Source: Salinisphaera aquimarina (lineage in GTDB: Bacteria > Pseudomonadota > Gammaproteobacteria > Nevskiales > Salinisphaeraceae). From it: 64,000 nucleotides of DNA. Below the pieces are notes generated by a model. It made no database searches, had not been told where the DNA came from, and saw nothing but the letters and a program-made list of their open reading frames with translations. Both the position numbers and the translations under genes were made by a program. Numbering within the stretch: position 1 is the stretch's first letter; each line of letters starts with the position of its first letter. The stretch is from positions 310,001 through 374,000 of the forward strand of contig NZ_JBHRSS010000004.1 of assembly GCF_042643355.1 (NCBI RefSeq). Reading direction: 5' to 3'. Positions 28,451-39,400 of this stretch are shown piece after piece.

Positions 28451-29938
28451 TCAGAATTCGACGCCGAGATTCACGCTGCCTGCGATGACGCGCTCATCGG
28501 CGAAACTGCCGCCGTTGGGGATCGAGCCCACGAGGCTGTTACCCGCGAGCGTGCCGACGTCGTTTTCCTTGAGCATACCGAGCGTGGCCCAGGTCCGCAC
28601 CGCCGAGTTCAGCTGATAGCTGGCCTGCAGATCGTAGACGGTGCTGGTGTCGTTGCCCTTGGTCGTGGTCGCCGATAGCGGCACATCGACGTTGAGGAAA
28701 CCCACCGCGCCGCGCAATGCGAACTTGGGGCTGACGTTGACCGTGACCGCGCCGATATAGAGATCCTCGTCGAAACCCTGGCGACCGAGGAAACCACCCA
28801 TGCGATACAGGCTGGTCGGATTGGCCGTCGATTCCGGATTGGAGTTGATCAGGCTGGAGTAGGTATCGAAGCCGGACGAGATCAGACCGCCGTCCTGCGT
28901 ACCGACATACTGGGCCTTGAGCTCGAACATACCCAGGGTCGCGCCGACGCGGAAATACTCGGAATAGGCGTCGTCGGTGAAATAGTCTCCATCTTCCACC
29001 GTCTGGTTGGCATTGACGTTGCCGTTATGCAGATAGTTGCCGCCGAAGGAAATATCGAGCGGGCCGACCTTGCCTTGCATGTAGGGCGAGAAGATATTGG
29101 CGTTGGAAAGCACGTAGGCATTGCGGGCGCCAGTTGAGCCGGCGGCCACGTCGGGCACGCCGTCGCCGTTGGCATCCGGACCGAATGACGGGTCGGTATC
29201 GACCAGGTCGCCGTTGTAGTTGTTCAGCCAGTGGACATACAGCATGCCGAGTGTCCAGCCGGTCGATCCGATCGGCGCCACGAGGCCCGGGAAGATCTGG
29301 TTGCCGTTGTCCTCGTTGTAGAACGGGGTGTTGTCCTGGCGACGGTCATAACCGATGAACGCACTGACGTTGCCGAGCTTGGTCAGGAACAGCGCGCGAT
29401 CACGGCGATCGTCACACACGAGCAGACAGTTGTTCCAGTTGGCTTCCTGGCGACCGACACGCAACAGGCCAAGACTGAACGGGATCTGCACGAAGCCGAG
29501 ATCCAGGCGAATGTTGTCGCCGTTGTTATCGGCGTTGAAGGCGCGCTGACCGGTGGTGGTGTAGTTACGCGCATCGCCGCTCCAGCGGTCGCCGGCAAGT
29601 TCGATACGGGTGTGTACTTCGACCCCGGTCTCTTCGTGCTTGAAATCCGCACGCAGACGCAGGTAATTGGCAAAACCGTTGTCGCTGCTGTCAGCAGAAG
29701 TCTGATCATCCAGACGCTGACCATCGGGGCCCCTGGGCGGTGCGACGGCAAACGAGTCGGAGTCGACATAAAAACCAGTGGCGCGGTAGTCGACGCCGAA
29801 ATCGGTCTTGAGCGTGGCGTTCGCGGCCGAGGCAAAACATCCCATGGCCACGAGTGCGGAAAGACCCAGCGTGCGGCGTACGGCAGACCGCAGCGCAGCG
29901 GTTCCAGCATCACGTTTATGGTTGAATTCGCGCTTCAT
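28451..29938 (-). CDS. Outer-membrane beta-barrel (porin-like) protein
   Basis: The product has 495 residues with a signal peptide ending near ASAANA. The rest alternates short amphipathic strands with Gly/Asn/Asp-rich turns and ends in VNLGVEF, with the terminal Phe expected for BAM-dependent insertion. Strands such as NYLRLRADFKHEETGVEVHT and IRLDLGFVQIPFSLGLLRVG are typical of barrels of the alginate-export/porin type. The first 45 residues include a long basic N-terminal region. Substrate unknown. GGGGAG lies about 9 bases before ATG 29938. Confidence 0.82.
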   Translation of the reverse strand: MKREFNHKRDAGTAALRSAVRRTLGLSALVAMGCFASAANATLKTDFGVDYRATGFYVDSDSFAVAPPRGPDGQRLDDQTSADSSDNGFANYLRLRADFKHEETGVEVHTRIELAGDRWSGDARNYTTTGQRAFNADNNGDNIRLDLGFVQIPFSLGLLRVGRQEANWNNCLLVCDDRRDRALFLTKLGNVSAFIGYDRRQDNTPFYNEDNGNQIFPGLVAPIGSTGWTLGMLYVHWLNNYNGDLVDTDPSFGPDANGDGVPDVAAGSTGARNAYVLSNANIFSPYMQGKVGPLDISFGGNYLHNGNVNANQTVEDGDYFTDDAYSEYFRVGATLGMFELKAQYVGTQDGGLISSGFDTYSSLINSNPESTANPTSLYRMGGFLGRQGFDEDLYIGAVTVNVSPKFALRGAVGFLNVDVPLSATTTKGNDTSTVYDLQASYQLNSAVRTWATLGMLKENDVGTLAGNSLVGSIPNGGSFADERVIAGSVNLGVEF

Positions 29939-30313
29939 ATCGAGATCTCCCCTACTTTTTGATTGGCGGGCGCTGCCGTGTTTTTTTCTGGCCTGGCCCT
30001 TTTATTAGAATCCCCTGCATCCGTCGCCACGGGCGGTAACCCAAGACTGCGGTGTCGAGCCGACACCGAGGACGTCACCCGCAGTCTATCCACTATCGAT
30101 ATCGACTATCGACAAAGACGCTCGCGACAAACGACTCGTAGATTCGGATACTGGAAATTCCCCCTGCGGCTGGCTTATAACCACTAAGCCATGAGTCACT
30201 GTTTATAGTATTTTTTTTAGCGGCGCAACAGATTTCCGAATCACCGTTTCACTTTTCGACTAAGGTCTAATAACCCACTTTCCGCTGTCATTGCCAGCGA
30301 TTAGAGCGATCCA
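29939..30313. other. 375-base intergenic region between divergent genes
   Basis: No gene is seen. The region is relatively AT-rich near 30180-30260 and must hold the promoters of the barrel gene (minus) and the hydrolase gene (plus). I could not identify boxes with confidence. Confidence 0.5.
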
Positions 30314-31189
30314 ATGGATATGATTCCGAACAGAAAACGGCTTTTGTGTGTAAATCCGGCGGGTTTCCATCGAATCGCCTATAACGCCTGGGGCAACAAG
30401 CATCGTTCGCGGCCGGTCGTCTGTGCCCACGGCTTCTCCCGCAACGGTCGCGACTTCGACCCGCTTGCGCGCGCACTTGCGCAGACTCGCAGCGTCTATT
30501 GCCCGGACGCCGTCGGTCGCGGTCACAGCGACTGGCTGCTCGATCGCAGCCACTACAACTACGACCAGTATTTCCGTGACGCAGCGACGTTGGCGGGCCA
30601 TGTCACCGCATCGGCCGCCGACGGATCCGACGACACCCTGGACTGGATCGGCACGTCGATGGGCGGCATCGTCGGCATGATGCTCGCCGCACAGCGCAAC
30701 ACGCCGGTCCGGCGGCTGGTGATCAACGATATCGGCGCCCAGATCAGCGCGGCGTCACTCAACCGGATCGGCGCCTATGTGCGCGAGACGCAAGTGTTCG
30801 AGAGCCTCGAGGCCTATCGGCACCATCTGGCCGATATTCACGGCAGCTTCGGCCCGCTGACCGAGGCACAGTGGCAGCACTTGGCGCAGCATTCGCATCG
30901 CCGCGACGAACAGGGCTTTCATCCGCACTACGATCCGCAGATCGCATCGGCGTTCGACAACCCGATCGACCAGGACGTGGAACTCTGGGACGTCTGGTCG
31001 GCCATACGCGTGCCGACGCTACTCATCTGGGGCACGCAGTCCGATCTGTTGTCCAAGGATACCATCGATCGCATGCTGGCCATCAAACCCGACTTGCAAG
31101 TGCTCGAGATCGCAGACGCCGGCCATGCGCCGGCCCTGATGCGCGACGTGGAGATCGACGCGATCCGCAACTTCATTGCGACCGACTAG
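30314..31189 (+). CDS. Alpha/beta hydrolase
   Basis: The product has 291 residues. It has an oxyanion-region HGFSRNGRDFDPLA, a nucleophile elbow WIGTSMGGIVG (Ser about residue 117), a likely acid in the segment WGTQSDLLS, and a catalytic His in DAGHAPAL near residue 277. Relatives include esterases, haloperoxidase-like enzymes and C-C hydrolases. Substrate unknown. The last 17 bases overlap the convergent livM-like gene, so the two genes share sequence at their 3' ends. Confidence 0.85.
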   Translation: MDMIPNRKRLLCVNPAGFHRIAYNAWGNKHRSRPVVCAHGFSRNGRDFDPLARALAQTRSVYCPDAVGRGHSDWLLDRSHYNYDQYFRDAATLAGHVTASAADGSDDTLDWIGTSMGGIVGMMLAAQRNTPVRRLVINDIGAQISAASLNRIGAYVRETQVFESLEAYRHHLADIHGSFGPLTEAQWQHLAQHSHRRDEQGFHPHYDPQIASAFDNPIDQDVELWDVWSAIRVPTLLIWGTQSDLLSKDTIDRMLAIKPDLQVLEIADAGHAPALMRDVEIDAIRNFIATD

Positions 31190-32321
31190 TGGCCTGCATG
31201 TTTCGGCTGCGCGCCTGGGCTCGCGCGCGCAGCTGACCCACGATGCCGCGCGGGAAGAAATACACGCTCAGCACGAACAGAATGCCGAGCCACAGATACC
31301 AGCGCTCCGGATCCAGAACCGCGGGCAACAGCGGCACGCCGGCGGTCGCCTCGTGGGCCATCGCCAGCAGGCTCTGCAGATACGTCTCGGCCAACACGAA
31401 CAAGGCGGTGCCGATCACCGCGCCGTAGAGCGTGCCCATGCCACCGATGACGGTGATGAGCAGGATATTGACCATCAGGTCGAAGGACAGCATCGATTCG
31501 GGATTGATATAGCGCAATGACAGCGCAGCGAGCGCGCCGGCAAAGGCAGCAATCATCGCGGAGATACAGACGTTGACGGTGCGATAAGCCACGGTGCGGT
31601 AGCCCAGCGCCTCGGCCCGGAATTCGTTCTCCCGAATCGCCTGACACACGCGCCCGAACGGCGAGTTCATCATCCGCAGCAGGCCGAGAAAGACCATGAT
31701 CGCCGCCACGAACAGCCCGTAGTAGAGCAGCAGCATGCCGCTGGTGCGCACCTTGAATACCGAATCGGCGGCATTGCCCGAGGTCGCAAATCCCATCACG
31801 TCGAAGCCAGCCAGCGGCTCCTCGGTGAGCTTGAACGCCGGCCCGAGCACGCGCGGCACACTGAAGGCGATGCCGTCCTCCCCGCCGGTGAAGCCATACA
31901 ACTTGGAGACGAGCGTCATGAACCCGACCGCTACCGCCAACGTCACTAGCGCGAAGAACACCGCCCGTACCCGCAGCGAGAACAGCGCAACGACGAACGC
32001 AACCGCGAGCGCGGTGGCCAGCCCCGCCAGTAGCCCGATGCCGATCGCAAGCCAGCTCGGCCCGAGATCGCGCAGCGCGATCGCCATGGCATAGGCGCCG
32101 ATGCCGTAGAACATGGCATGGGCGAAGGAGATGATCCGCGTATAGCCGAGCAGGATGTCGTAGCTGAGCACCAGCATCGTGAACAGGCAGATCGTCGAAT
32201 AGGTGCGATAGGCCAGCGGCCCCGGAAACAGGAACGGCGCGAACGCCAGCGCCAGCACGATCGCGGCCAGCAGCACCGACAGCACCGTGCTGCGCGGGGT
32301 GTCGCCGGACAACAACCGCAT
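31173..32321 (-). CDS. Branched-chain amino acid-type ABC permease, LivM-like
   Basis: The product has 382 residues with about ten membrane helices. LGYTRIISFAHAMFYGIGAY and the EAA-like loop NEFRAEALGYRTVAYRTVNV are typical of LivM. The ATG at 32321 overlaps the livH-like stop by one base (TGATG on the minus strand), which supports it over the longer frame to 32360. It forms the channel with the LivH-like permease. Confidence 0.92.
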   Translation of the reverse strand: MRLLSGDTPRSTVLSVLLAAIVLALAFAPFLFPGPLAYRTYSTICLFTMLVLSYDILLGYTRIISFAHAMFYGIGAYAMAIALRDLGPSWLAIGIGLLAGLATALAVAFVVALFSLRVRAVFFALVTLAVAVGFMTLVSKLYGFTGGEDGIAFSVPRVLGPAFKLTEEPLAGFDVMGFATSGNAADSVFKVRTSGMLLLYYGLFVAAIMVFLGLLRMMNSPFGRVCQAIRENEFRAEALGYRTVAYRTVNVCISAMIAAFAGALAALSLRYINPESMLSFDLMVNILLITVIGGMGTLYGAVIGTALFVLAETYLQSLLAMAHEATAGVPLLPAVLDPERWYLWLGILFVLSVYFFPRGIVGQLRARAQARSRNMQATSRSQ

Positions 32322-33349
32322 CAGACCTTCACCACCGGAATCAGGCCCTGCGGCCGCCACATCAGCACCAGCACCATCAGCACGATCGACGAGAATTCGG
32401 AGAACGTCGGCGCCACGAAGCCCATGTAGTTGGTCAGCAGCCCGACCACCAGCGCGCTGTAGAAACAGCCGGTAATCGAACCCAGCCCGCCCATGATGAT
32501 GACGATGATCACGTCCACCAGCAGCTGCTGGCCCAGGCCGACATGGATCAGCTCCTCGTAGAAGCCCCAGAGCACGCCGCCGAAGGCGCCCAGCGCCGCG
32601 CCGGCCGCGAACACGGCGATGAACAGCAGCTTGATGCGATAGCCCAGCGCCTGGACCATCTCGCCGTTCTCCACCCCGGCACGAATGAGCAGGCCGATAC
32701 GGGTCTTGTGGATCACCGCCAGCATGCCCCAGTAGATCGCCAGCCCCGCGCCCACCGCGAACAGGCGGTATTTCTCGAAGGCGACGCCGCCGATCACAAA
32801 GGAACCGCGCAGACTATCCGGGCGCGGCAGCGGAATCTCGTGCGCCCCCCAGAAAGCCACGATCAGTTCGCTGATGATGATGGCGCCGCCGACGGTGACC
32901 AGGATCTGGCGCAGATGATCGTCATAGACCGGCTTGATGATGACCCGCTCGAACACAACCCCCAGCAGCGCCGCGGCCGCCACCGTGGCGAGCGCGGCCG
33001 GAAAGATCAGCAGCGCATGCGAGACCGCGGCCAGCGGCGGCCAGCCGACGAGCATGAGAAACACGCTGCCGCCGATATAGGCGCCCACGGTGATGAAAGC
33101 GCCGTGGGCGAGATTGAGCACGCCCATCAGGCCGAAGATGAGGGTCATGCCCGAAGACACCACGAACAGGATCAGCCCCATGGCCAGACCGGCCACGGTC
33201 AGCGACAGCCACACGCTCAACGGCATCGCGAAGAACGCGGCAATGGCCACCACCGCCAGCAGCAGATAATGCGGATAGGCGTCCAATACCTGGCGCAGCC
33301 GGGCGCCCGCACCGTCTTGTTCGTCGCGCGCCTGTATCCGACCGGCCAT
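32321..33349 (-). CDS. Branched-chain amino acid-type ABC permease, LivH-like
   Basis: The product has 342 residues. It carries the LivH signature FGLMGVLNLAHGAFITVGAY (about residues 71-90) and the ATPase-docking loop in GVENGEMVQALGYRIKLLFI. About 30 residues at the N-terminus (MAGRIQARDEQDGAG onward) are extra and hydrophilic compared with E. coli LivH. It overlaps both neighbours by one base, showing tight translational coupling. Confidence 0.93.
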   Translation of the reverse strand: MAGRIQARDEQDGAGARLRQVLDAYPHYLLLAVVAIAAFFAMPLSVWLSLTVAGLAMGLILFVVSSGMTLIFGLMGVLNLAHGAFITVGAYIGGSVFLMLVGWPPLAAVSHALLIFPAALATVAAAALLGVVFERVIIKPVYDDHLRQILVTVGGAIIISELIVAFWGAHEIPLPRPDSLRGSFVIGGVAFEKYRLFAVGAGLAIYWGMLAVIHKTRIGLLIRAGVENGEMVQALGYRIKLLFIAVFAAGAALGAFGGVLWGFYEELIHVGLGQQLLVDVIIVIIMGGLGSITGCFYSALVVGLLTNYMGFVAPTFSEFSSIVLMVLVLMWRPQGLIPVVKV

Positions 33350-34077
33350 CAGGCGTGGGCCTCCAGACTCAGGCCCAGCAGACGATTCTGCAGCGGCGTG
33401 TCAGCAGTCAGCTCGGCCATGCTCGATGCGTGCACCACACGGCCGTCATCCATCACCGCTACCTGATCGCCTACCGCCTGCGCCAGGCCAAAGTTCTGCT
33501 CGACCAGGAGGATCGTGGTGTCGGTCTGCTTGAGTTCGAGGATCGCCTGGCTCAGGTCCTTGACGATCGCCGGGGCCAGCCCCTTGCTTGGCTCGTCGAT
33601 GATCAGCAGCGCGCGCGGCTCGATGATCGCGCGCGCGATCGCCAGCATCTGTTTCTGGCCGCCGGAGAGTAGTCCGGCCGGCGTTTTCCAGAATTTCTTC
33701 AGCGCCGGAAAGAAGCCGAAGATCCACTCCAGCCGCGATGTATCGATATGCCGGGTCGCGGCCGCCAGGCGCATGTTCTCCTGCACGGTCAGCAGCGAGA
33801 AGATGCCCATGTTCTCGGGCACGTAGCCTACGCCCAGGCGGCTGACGATCCGCGGCGTGCGCCAGTGGGTGATGTCCTCGCCGTCGAAGACGATACGGCC
33901 CTTCGAGGCCTGCCAGAGATTGATGATAGTGCGCAGTGTGGTGGTCTTGCCGGCGCCGTTGCGCCCCAACAGCACGGTCAGCTCGCCCCGCGGCAACGTC
34001 AAATCCACGCCTTGCAGGATATGGTAATGGCCGATATGCGTATGCACGCCGTCCAGGCTCAGCAGCGGCGTGGTCAT
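33349..34077 (-). CDS. Branched-chain amino acid-type ABC ATPase, LivF-like
   Basis: The protein has 242 residues: Walker A GRNGAGKTT, signature LLSGGQKQMLAIARAI, Walker B ALLIIDEPSKGLAP and the LivF-typical GVGYVPENMGIFSLLTVQEN. The switch position has VEQN rather than VTHD, as usual in LivF proteins. It overlaps livG-like by four bases. Confidence 0.94.
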   Translation of the reverse strand: MTTPLLSLDGVHTHIGHYHILQGVDLTLPRGELTVLLGRNGAGKTTTLRTIINLWQASKGRIVFDGEDITHWRTPRIVSRLGVGYVPENMGIFSLLTVQENMRLAAATRHIDTSRLEWIFGFFPALKKFWKTPAGLLSGGQKQMLAIARAIIEPRALLIIDEPSKGLAPAIVKDLSQAILELKQTDTTILLVEQNFGLAQAVGDQVAVMDDGRVVHASSMAELTADTPLQNRLLGLSLEAHA

Positions 34078-34883
34078 GGTGAGTCGCCCTCCGGAGCGGC
34101 TCCGGCATCTGCCGGCACCAGCACCTCGCCCAGATAGGCCTGCTGCACCAACGGCGAGGCGATCACCTGTTCCGGCTCACCCTCGTCGAGCAGACGCCCT
34201 TCGTGCAGCACGATGATGCGGTCGGCCAGCGAGCGCACCACGTCCATCTTGTGCTCGACCAGCAACACCACCTTGTCGCGTTCGTCGCGTATCGCCTGAA
34301 TCAGATTCAGGATTACCGGCACCTCGTCCACGCTCATGCCGGCGGTCGGTTCATCGAACATGAACACGCGCGGCTCCAGTGCCAGCAGCATGCCGACCTC
34401 GAGCTTGCGCTGATCGCCGTGCGGCAGCGTGGCCGCCAGCCAGTCGGCGCGCCCGGTCAGCGATACCCGCGCCAGATAGTGATCGACGCGCTCGCGGATC
34501 GCCATATAGCTGTTGGCCAGACGATGCATGGCAAAGCCGGCGCCGGTGCGCGCACTCGCCGCCAGCCAGAGATTCTCGCGCACGGTCAGCTCAGGAAACA
34601 GATTGGTCAGCTGGAACGCACGCCCGATGCCCAGCTGCGCGCGCTTCGGTGCCTTCAGGCGGGTGATGTCGCGGCCGTCGAACCAGAGCCGTCCGGAGGT
34701 CGGCGCCAGCTGGCCCGACAGCAGATTGAAGAACGTGGTCTTGCCCGCGCCGTTGGGCCCGACGATCGCGGTGAGCGTACCGGTCGCGAAATCGCAGCTG
34801 ACCGCCTCGACCGCGGTATGGCCGCCGAAGCGGATGCTCAGTTCCCGGGCCTGCAGCAATGCCGGTGGCGTGGACGAATGCAT
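34074..34883 (-). CDS. Branched-chain amino acid-type ABC ATPase, LivG-like
   Basis: The protein has 269 residues: Walker A GPNGAGKTT, GIGRAFQLTNLFPELTVREN, a divergent signature LPHGDQRKLEVGMLLAL (normally LSYGxQR), Walker B VFMFDEPTAGMS and VEHKMD switch. It pairs with the LivF-like ATPase. A 77-base gap separates it from the binding-protein gene upstream. Confidence 0.93.
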   Translation of the reverse strand: MHSSTPPALLQARELSIRFGGHTAVEAVSCDFATGTLTAIVGPNGAGKTTFFNLLSGQLAPTSGRLWFDGRDITRLKAPKRAQLGIGRAFQLTNLFPELTVRENLWLAASARTGAGFAMHRLANSYMAIRERVDHYLARVSLTGRADWLAATLPHGDQRKLEVGMLLALEPRVFMFDEPTAGMSVDEVPVILNLIQAIRDERDKVVLLVEHKMDVVRSLADRIIVLHEGRLLDEGEPEQVIASPLVQQAYLGEVLVPADAGAAPEGDSP

Positions 34884-34960
34884 GTGTCTCTCGATCGACG
34901 TCGGACGGACGACCGGCCGCCCGTGGGCGACCGGCGTTCCGCTTCTCCCCCGAAAACTTG

Positions 34961-36151
34961 TCAGCCGTTGTCGACCGGAATATCCATCGCGTCGGCGGGA
35001 ATGGTTTCCACCAGTTCCGGTACTGCCCAGTCCACGCCGTCCTCCACCTTGATACGGAAGTGATACATCGGCTGCAGGGTCTGGTGATCGGCCGCCCGGA
35101 TATGCATCTCGCCCTTGGGCGAATCGAAGTCGAGACCCTCGAACGCTGCGATCAGGTCTTCGGTATCGGTACTGCCCGCCTTCTTGATCGCGGCGACAAT
35201 GGCCATGGCCTGAGCCATGCCCTGGGCGGTGAAGAAGTCCGGCGGCCCGTCGAAGCGTTTTTCATGCTGCTCGACCAGCCAGTCGTTCACCTTGTTGTCC
35301 GGGCTGCCGTAGTAGTAGTACGTCGCGCCCTCCATGCCCGGGAACTGCTTGTAGGCCACCAGCGCCGGCAGGATATTGCCGCCCGTGGTCAGCTTGATGT
35401 CGAAGCGCTCCGGCTGCAGATCCTTGATCCGCCCCATCGGATTGCCCTTGCCGGCCCAGATCGTGAAGATGTATTTCTCGTCGCAGCCGTCCGCGCTCTT
35501 GAGCGAATCGAACAGGCGCTGGGCCGCGGCGGTGAAATCGGTGGTCTCCGCCGGCAGATAGACTTCCTTGACGATCGTCGCGCCGCGCGCCTTGGCCGCC
35601 TTGGCATAGGCCGCCACGCCGTCGCGCCCGAAGGCATAGTCCTGCGCCAGCGTGGAGATACACACGCCGTCGTCGGCGATCGCCGTAGCGTTGGAAATCG
35701 CATCCTGCGAACTGTTGCGCCCGATGCGCACGATATAGCGGTTGTAGTTGGCGCCGGTGATTGAATCCGCCACGCCCTCGGGCATCAGGATCTTCTCGTA
35801 CTGCTGGGCCACCGGCAGCATCGCCAGCGCCACCCCGGACGACACGTCGCCGATGGCGATGGTCGCTTCGTCCTGGGTATAGGCCTCGGCCAGCAGCGCG
35901 CGGGCGCGCGGCGCCTTCAGCTGCGTGTCCTTGGTGACGAGATTGATTTTCTTGCCCAGCACCTCGTTGCTGCCGTCGGTAGCGTACTCGAAACCGAGTT
36001 CCAGACCGTGCTGCAACTGCTGCGTATAGGCCTCCAGCGGGCCGGTGAAACCGGCGACGTGGGCAATGGTGATGCTGTCATCAGCGGCGTTCGCCTGCAT
36101 CGCCACCGCGACCAGACCTGCAGCCAGCAGGCTCCCTGTTGTTCTTTTCAT
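34961..36151 (-). CDS. Branched-chain amino acid-type ABC substrate-binding protein
   Basis: The product has 396 residues, with a signal peptide cleaved after about MQANA (residue 22), so it is periplasmic. The mature part is a type-I binding protein (ITIAHVAGFTGPLEAYTQQL, then GAYNYNRYIVRIGR-like blocks, and a C-terminal domain naming the ligand cleft). It is the first gene of a five-gene importer operon on the minus strand, with GGAGG upstream of ATG 36151. This class also takes up urea, amides, aromatic acids and other ligands, so branched-chain amino acids are only a default label. Confidence 0.9.
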   Translation of the reverse strand: MKRTTGSLLAAGLVAVAMQANAADDSITIAHVAGFTGPLEAYTQQLQHGLELGFEYATDGSNEVLGKKINLVTKDTQLKAPRARALLAEAYTQDEATIAIGDVSSGVALAMLPVAQQYEKILMPEGVADSITGANYNRYIVRIGRNSSQDAISNATAIADDGVCISTLAQDYAFGRDGVAAYAKAAKARGATIVKEVYLPAETTDFTAAAQRLFDSLKSADGCDEKYIFTIWAGKGNPMGRIKDLQPERFDIKLTTGGNILPALVAYKQFPGMEGATYYYYGSPDNKVNDWLVEQHEKRFDGPPDFFTAQGMAQAMAIVAAIKKAGSTDTEDLIAAFEGLDFDSPKGEMHIRAADHQTLQPMYHFRIKVEDGVDWAVPELVETIPADAMDIPVDNG

Positions 36152-36407
36152 GCCCCCTCCTCGTATATCGTTGTTTTATCAGTGACGAATACGCAACGCC
36201 TACGGTGGGCGCACCCTCGGCGCATTCGTCGTGATCGCAATATAAGCGTGTCCGTTGCGCTTCGACAATGCTCCTTTTGGACCGTATCGCTCGACGAAGT
36301 CCCCGCTAACCGCATGTCCGCAAAACGTTCCCCGGAAAGGATCGCGATCTGACCCACCGGCCGCGCTAGACTGGCGGCCAGCCAAAGCGACCCGTGGCGC
36401 GCCGTAT

Positions 36408-39400
36408 ATGTTCTATCTCTACCACCACAACGACCTGGGCCGGCTGGCCGAACTGTTCGGCGCGCTGCGCGACAACTATCGGCCGTCGCCGCTGACCGAG
36501 GACATCGTGCTGGTGCCCAATCGCGGCATCGGCCGCTGGTTGGCGATCCAGATTGCCGAAAGCGACGCACGCGTGGTCGCCAATCTGCGTGCCGCGCTGC
36601 CCGGCCAGTGGTTCTGGCAGCTCATCGAACGCCTCATGCCCGACGCGCACGCCGCGGCGCGCGAGTTCGAGTCCGACCGCCTGCCTTGGCATCTCTACCG
36701 AGCGCTGCCGCAAATGGCCGAGCGCATCCCGGAAGTCGCCGCCTATCTGGGTCGCCCCGTGGACGATATCCGCCGCTGGCAGCTCGCCGCCCGGCTGGCC
36801 GACGTGTTCGACCGCTATCTGGTCTATCGCGGCGACATGCTGGCGCGCTGGCAGGCCGGCGATCGGCCCAGCGGCACGGCCGGCTGGCAATCCGACGTCT
36901 GGCGCTATCTCGTCGACGACTACGCGCTCGGCAAGACGCATCGCGCTTCGATCGTGGCCGATCTGGCCCGCCGACTGGACCGGGACACGCTCGACGGTTC
37001 GCTGGCGCAGGCGATTGATAACCACTGCCCGCCGCGCCTTTATCTGTTCGGCCTGGTTGCGGTCGCGCCCGACCAGCTGCGCCTGGCTTATGCACTGGCC
37101 CGCCACGTCGACGTGCATTTCCTGCTACCCAACCCGAGCGAAGCCTACTGGGGCGATGTAACTGCGCGCCGGCTCGCGCTGGCGCTGCCCGACGATCTGC
37201 ACGAGCTGCCCGGCGAAGCCGAGGCCGCCGAACATCCGCTGCTGTCCGGTTTTGGACGCATGGCGCGCGACACGCTGCGCCTGCTCTATGCCGACGAGTT
37301 CGCGGGCATGGTCGAGCCCGAATTCGGCGAGGCGATGGCCTACGACGTGCCGGCCGACGACAGCCTGCTCCACCGTGTGCAGGCCGATATCGTCACCCTC
37401 GAACCGCGCGTGAGCGATGCCGGCATGGAGCCCGACGACACCTCTATAGAGATCCATGCCTGCCACAGTCCGCTGCGCGAGATTCAGGTGCTGCACGACC
37501 AGCTACTCGACCGGCTGGCCGCCGACGCCACGCTCGCACCACGAGATATCGTCGTCATGCTGCCGGACGTGGCGACCTACGTGCCCGCCATCCAGGCCGT
37601 ATTCGGCGGCGCGTCGGATGGCCGGCGGCTGCCCTTCACCGTGGCCGACCGCGCCCAGTCGGCGCTGCACCCGATCGTATCCGCGGTCACCGGCCTGTTC
37701 GACCTGCCGCTTTGGCGGTGGGAGGCGAGCCGCCTGCTCGATCTGCTCGCCGTGCCGGCCGTACGCCGGCGCTTCGCGCTGGACGAGGCCGATGTGGCGC
37801 GGCTGACCGACTGGATCGACGCCAGCGGTATTCGCTGGGGCCGCGACGCCGACCATCGGCGATCTCTGGCCGCCGGCACCTTCGAGCAGAACAGCTGGCG
37901 CTTCGGCCTGGATCGACTGTTGCTCGGCGTGGCTCAGGCCGACGACGACACGCTCGTCGACGGCGTTGCGCCGTGGTCCGACCTGGAAGGCGGCACGGCC
38001 CGCGCGCTGGGCGGGCTGGCGCGCTTCGTATCCGTGCTCGGCGATTTCGCGGATCGCTTTGCCGAGGCGTGCGAACCCGCGGCCTGGCAGACACGGCTCA
38101 ACGCCATGCTCGATGCGCTGATCGAGCCGTCCCGCGATGCGCCCGACGAAGCCCGTGCGATCGAGACGTTGCGCAACGCCTTCGCGAGCTTCGAGGACGC
38201 GGCCGCCGCCTTCGACGCCCATGCACAACTCAATACGGGCGCCGGCGACACAACACTGGAATGGACCGCCGTACGCGATCATCTGCGCGCGCTGCTCGAC
38301 GGCCCGAGTGAACGCCAACCGTTCATCTCCGGCGGCATCACCTTCTGCGGTCTGGTGCCGCTGCGCGCCGTGCCTTTTCGTGTGGTCTGCGTGCTCGGTG
38401 TGAACGACGGCGTATTCCCACGCCAGGACAGCGACCGCGGCTTCAACCTGTTGTTCGACGCCCCGCGACTGGGCGATCCGAGCCGGCGCGACGACGACCG
38501 CCTGCTGTTCCTGCAGGCCCTGACCGCCGCGCGCGACGCGCTGTACCTGAGTTATATCGGCCAGGACATGCGCACCGGCGAAGACCTGCCGCCCTCACCG
38601 GTGGTCGGCGAGCTGATGGCCTTTCTGCACGCTTATTATTTTCACGGCTGGTCGCGCGACGCGTTCGAAAAACGTCTGGTACATCACCAACCCATGCAGC
38701 CGTTCTCGGCCCGCTATTTCGACCCGGACGAGGCGGATCCACGCGTATTCACTTATGCCGGCGACTGGCGCGATGCCTCGGTGGCCGCGCGCGGCGCGCG
38801 TCGCGGCGCCGAACCCTGGCTGGACGACAGCCGGCTCGCGCTGGACGAGCCCATCCTCGCGATCGATCTCGACACACTCGTGCGCTTCTTCGACGACCCG
38901 CCCAAAGCCTTTTTCGAGCGCCAGCTCGGCTTGAAGCTCGAACGCGACAGCGCGGCCATCGACGACCACGAGCCCATCGAGCTGGATCCACTGGCACAAT
39001 CCATCCTGCGCCGTCGTCTGTTCGACCATACCGCCCCCGACGCCGAACACATCGATACCGCGCCGGACGCGCTGGAACTGGCGCGCGGCCAACTGCCGCC
39101 TCCGCCCAGAGCCACCCGAGCCTATGCACGCGAAGCCGACATCGTGAACACGCTCCTGCCGGTGCGCCGCGCCTGGCAGAGCCCAAACCAGACGCGCGAG
39201 ACCATCGCCGTCGATTTCACCATCTCCGGCGTACGTCTTACCGGACGCATACCCGACGTGGGCGCGACGCATCGACGCGCAATCACCACCGGCCGCCTGC
39301 GCACGCGCTTTCGGCTGCGCCAGTGGATCATCTATCTCGTGCTCGTCGCCGCCGGCCACGAACGCGGGCTGACGCTCGCCGGCCTGTCACCGAAGAAGGA

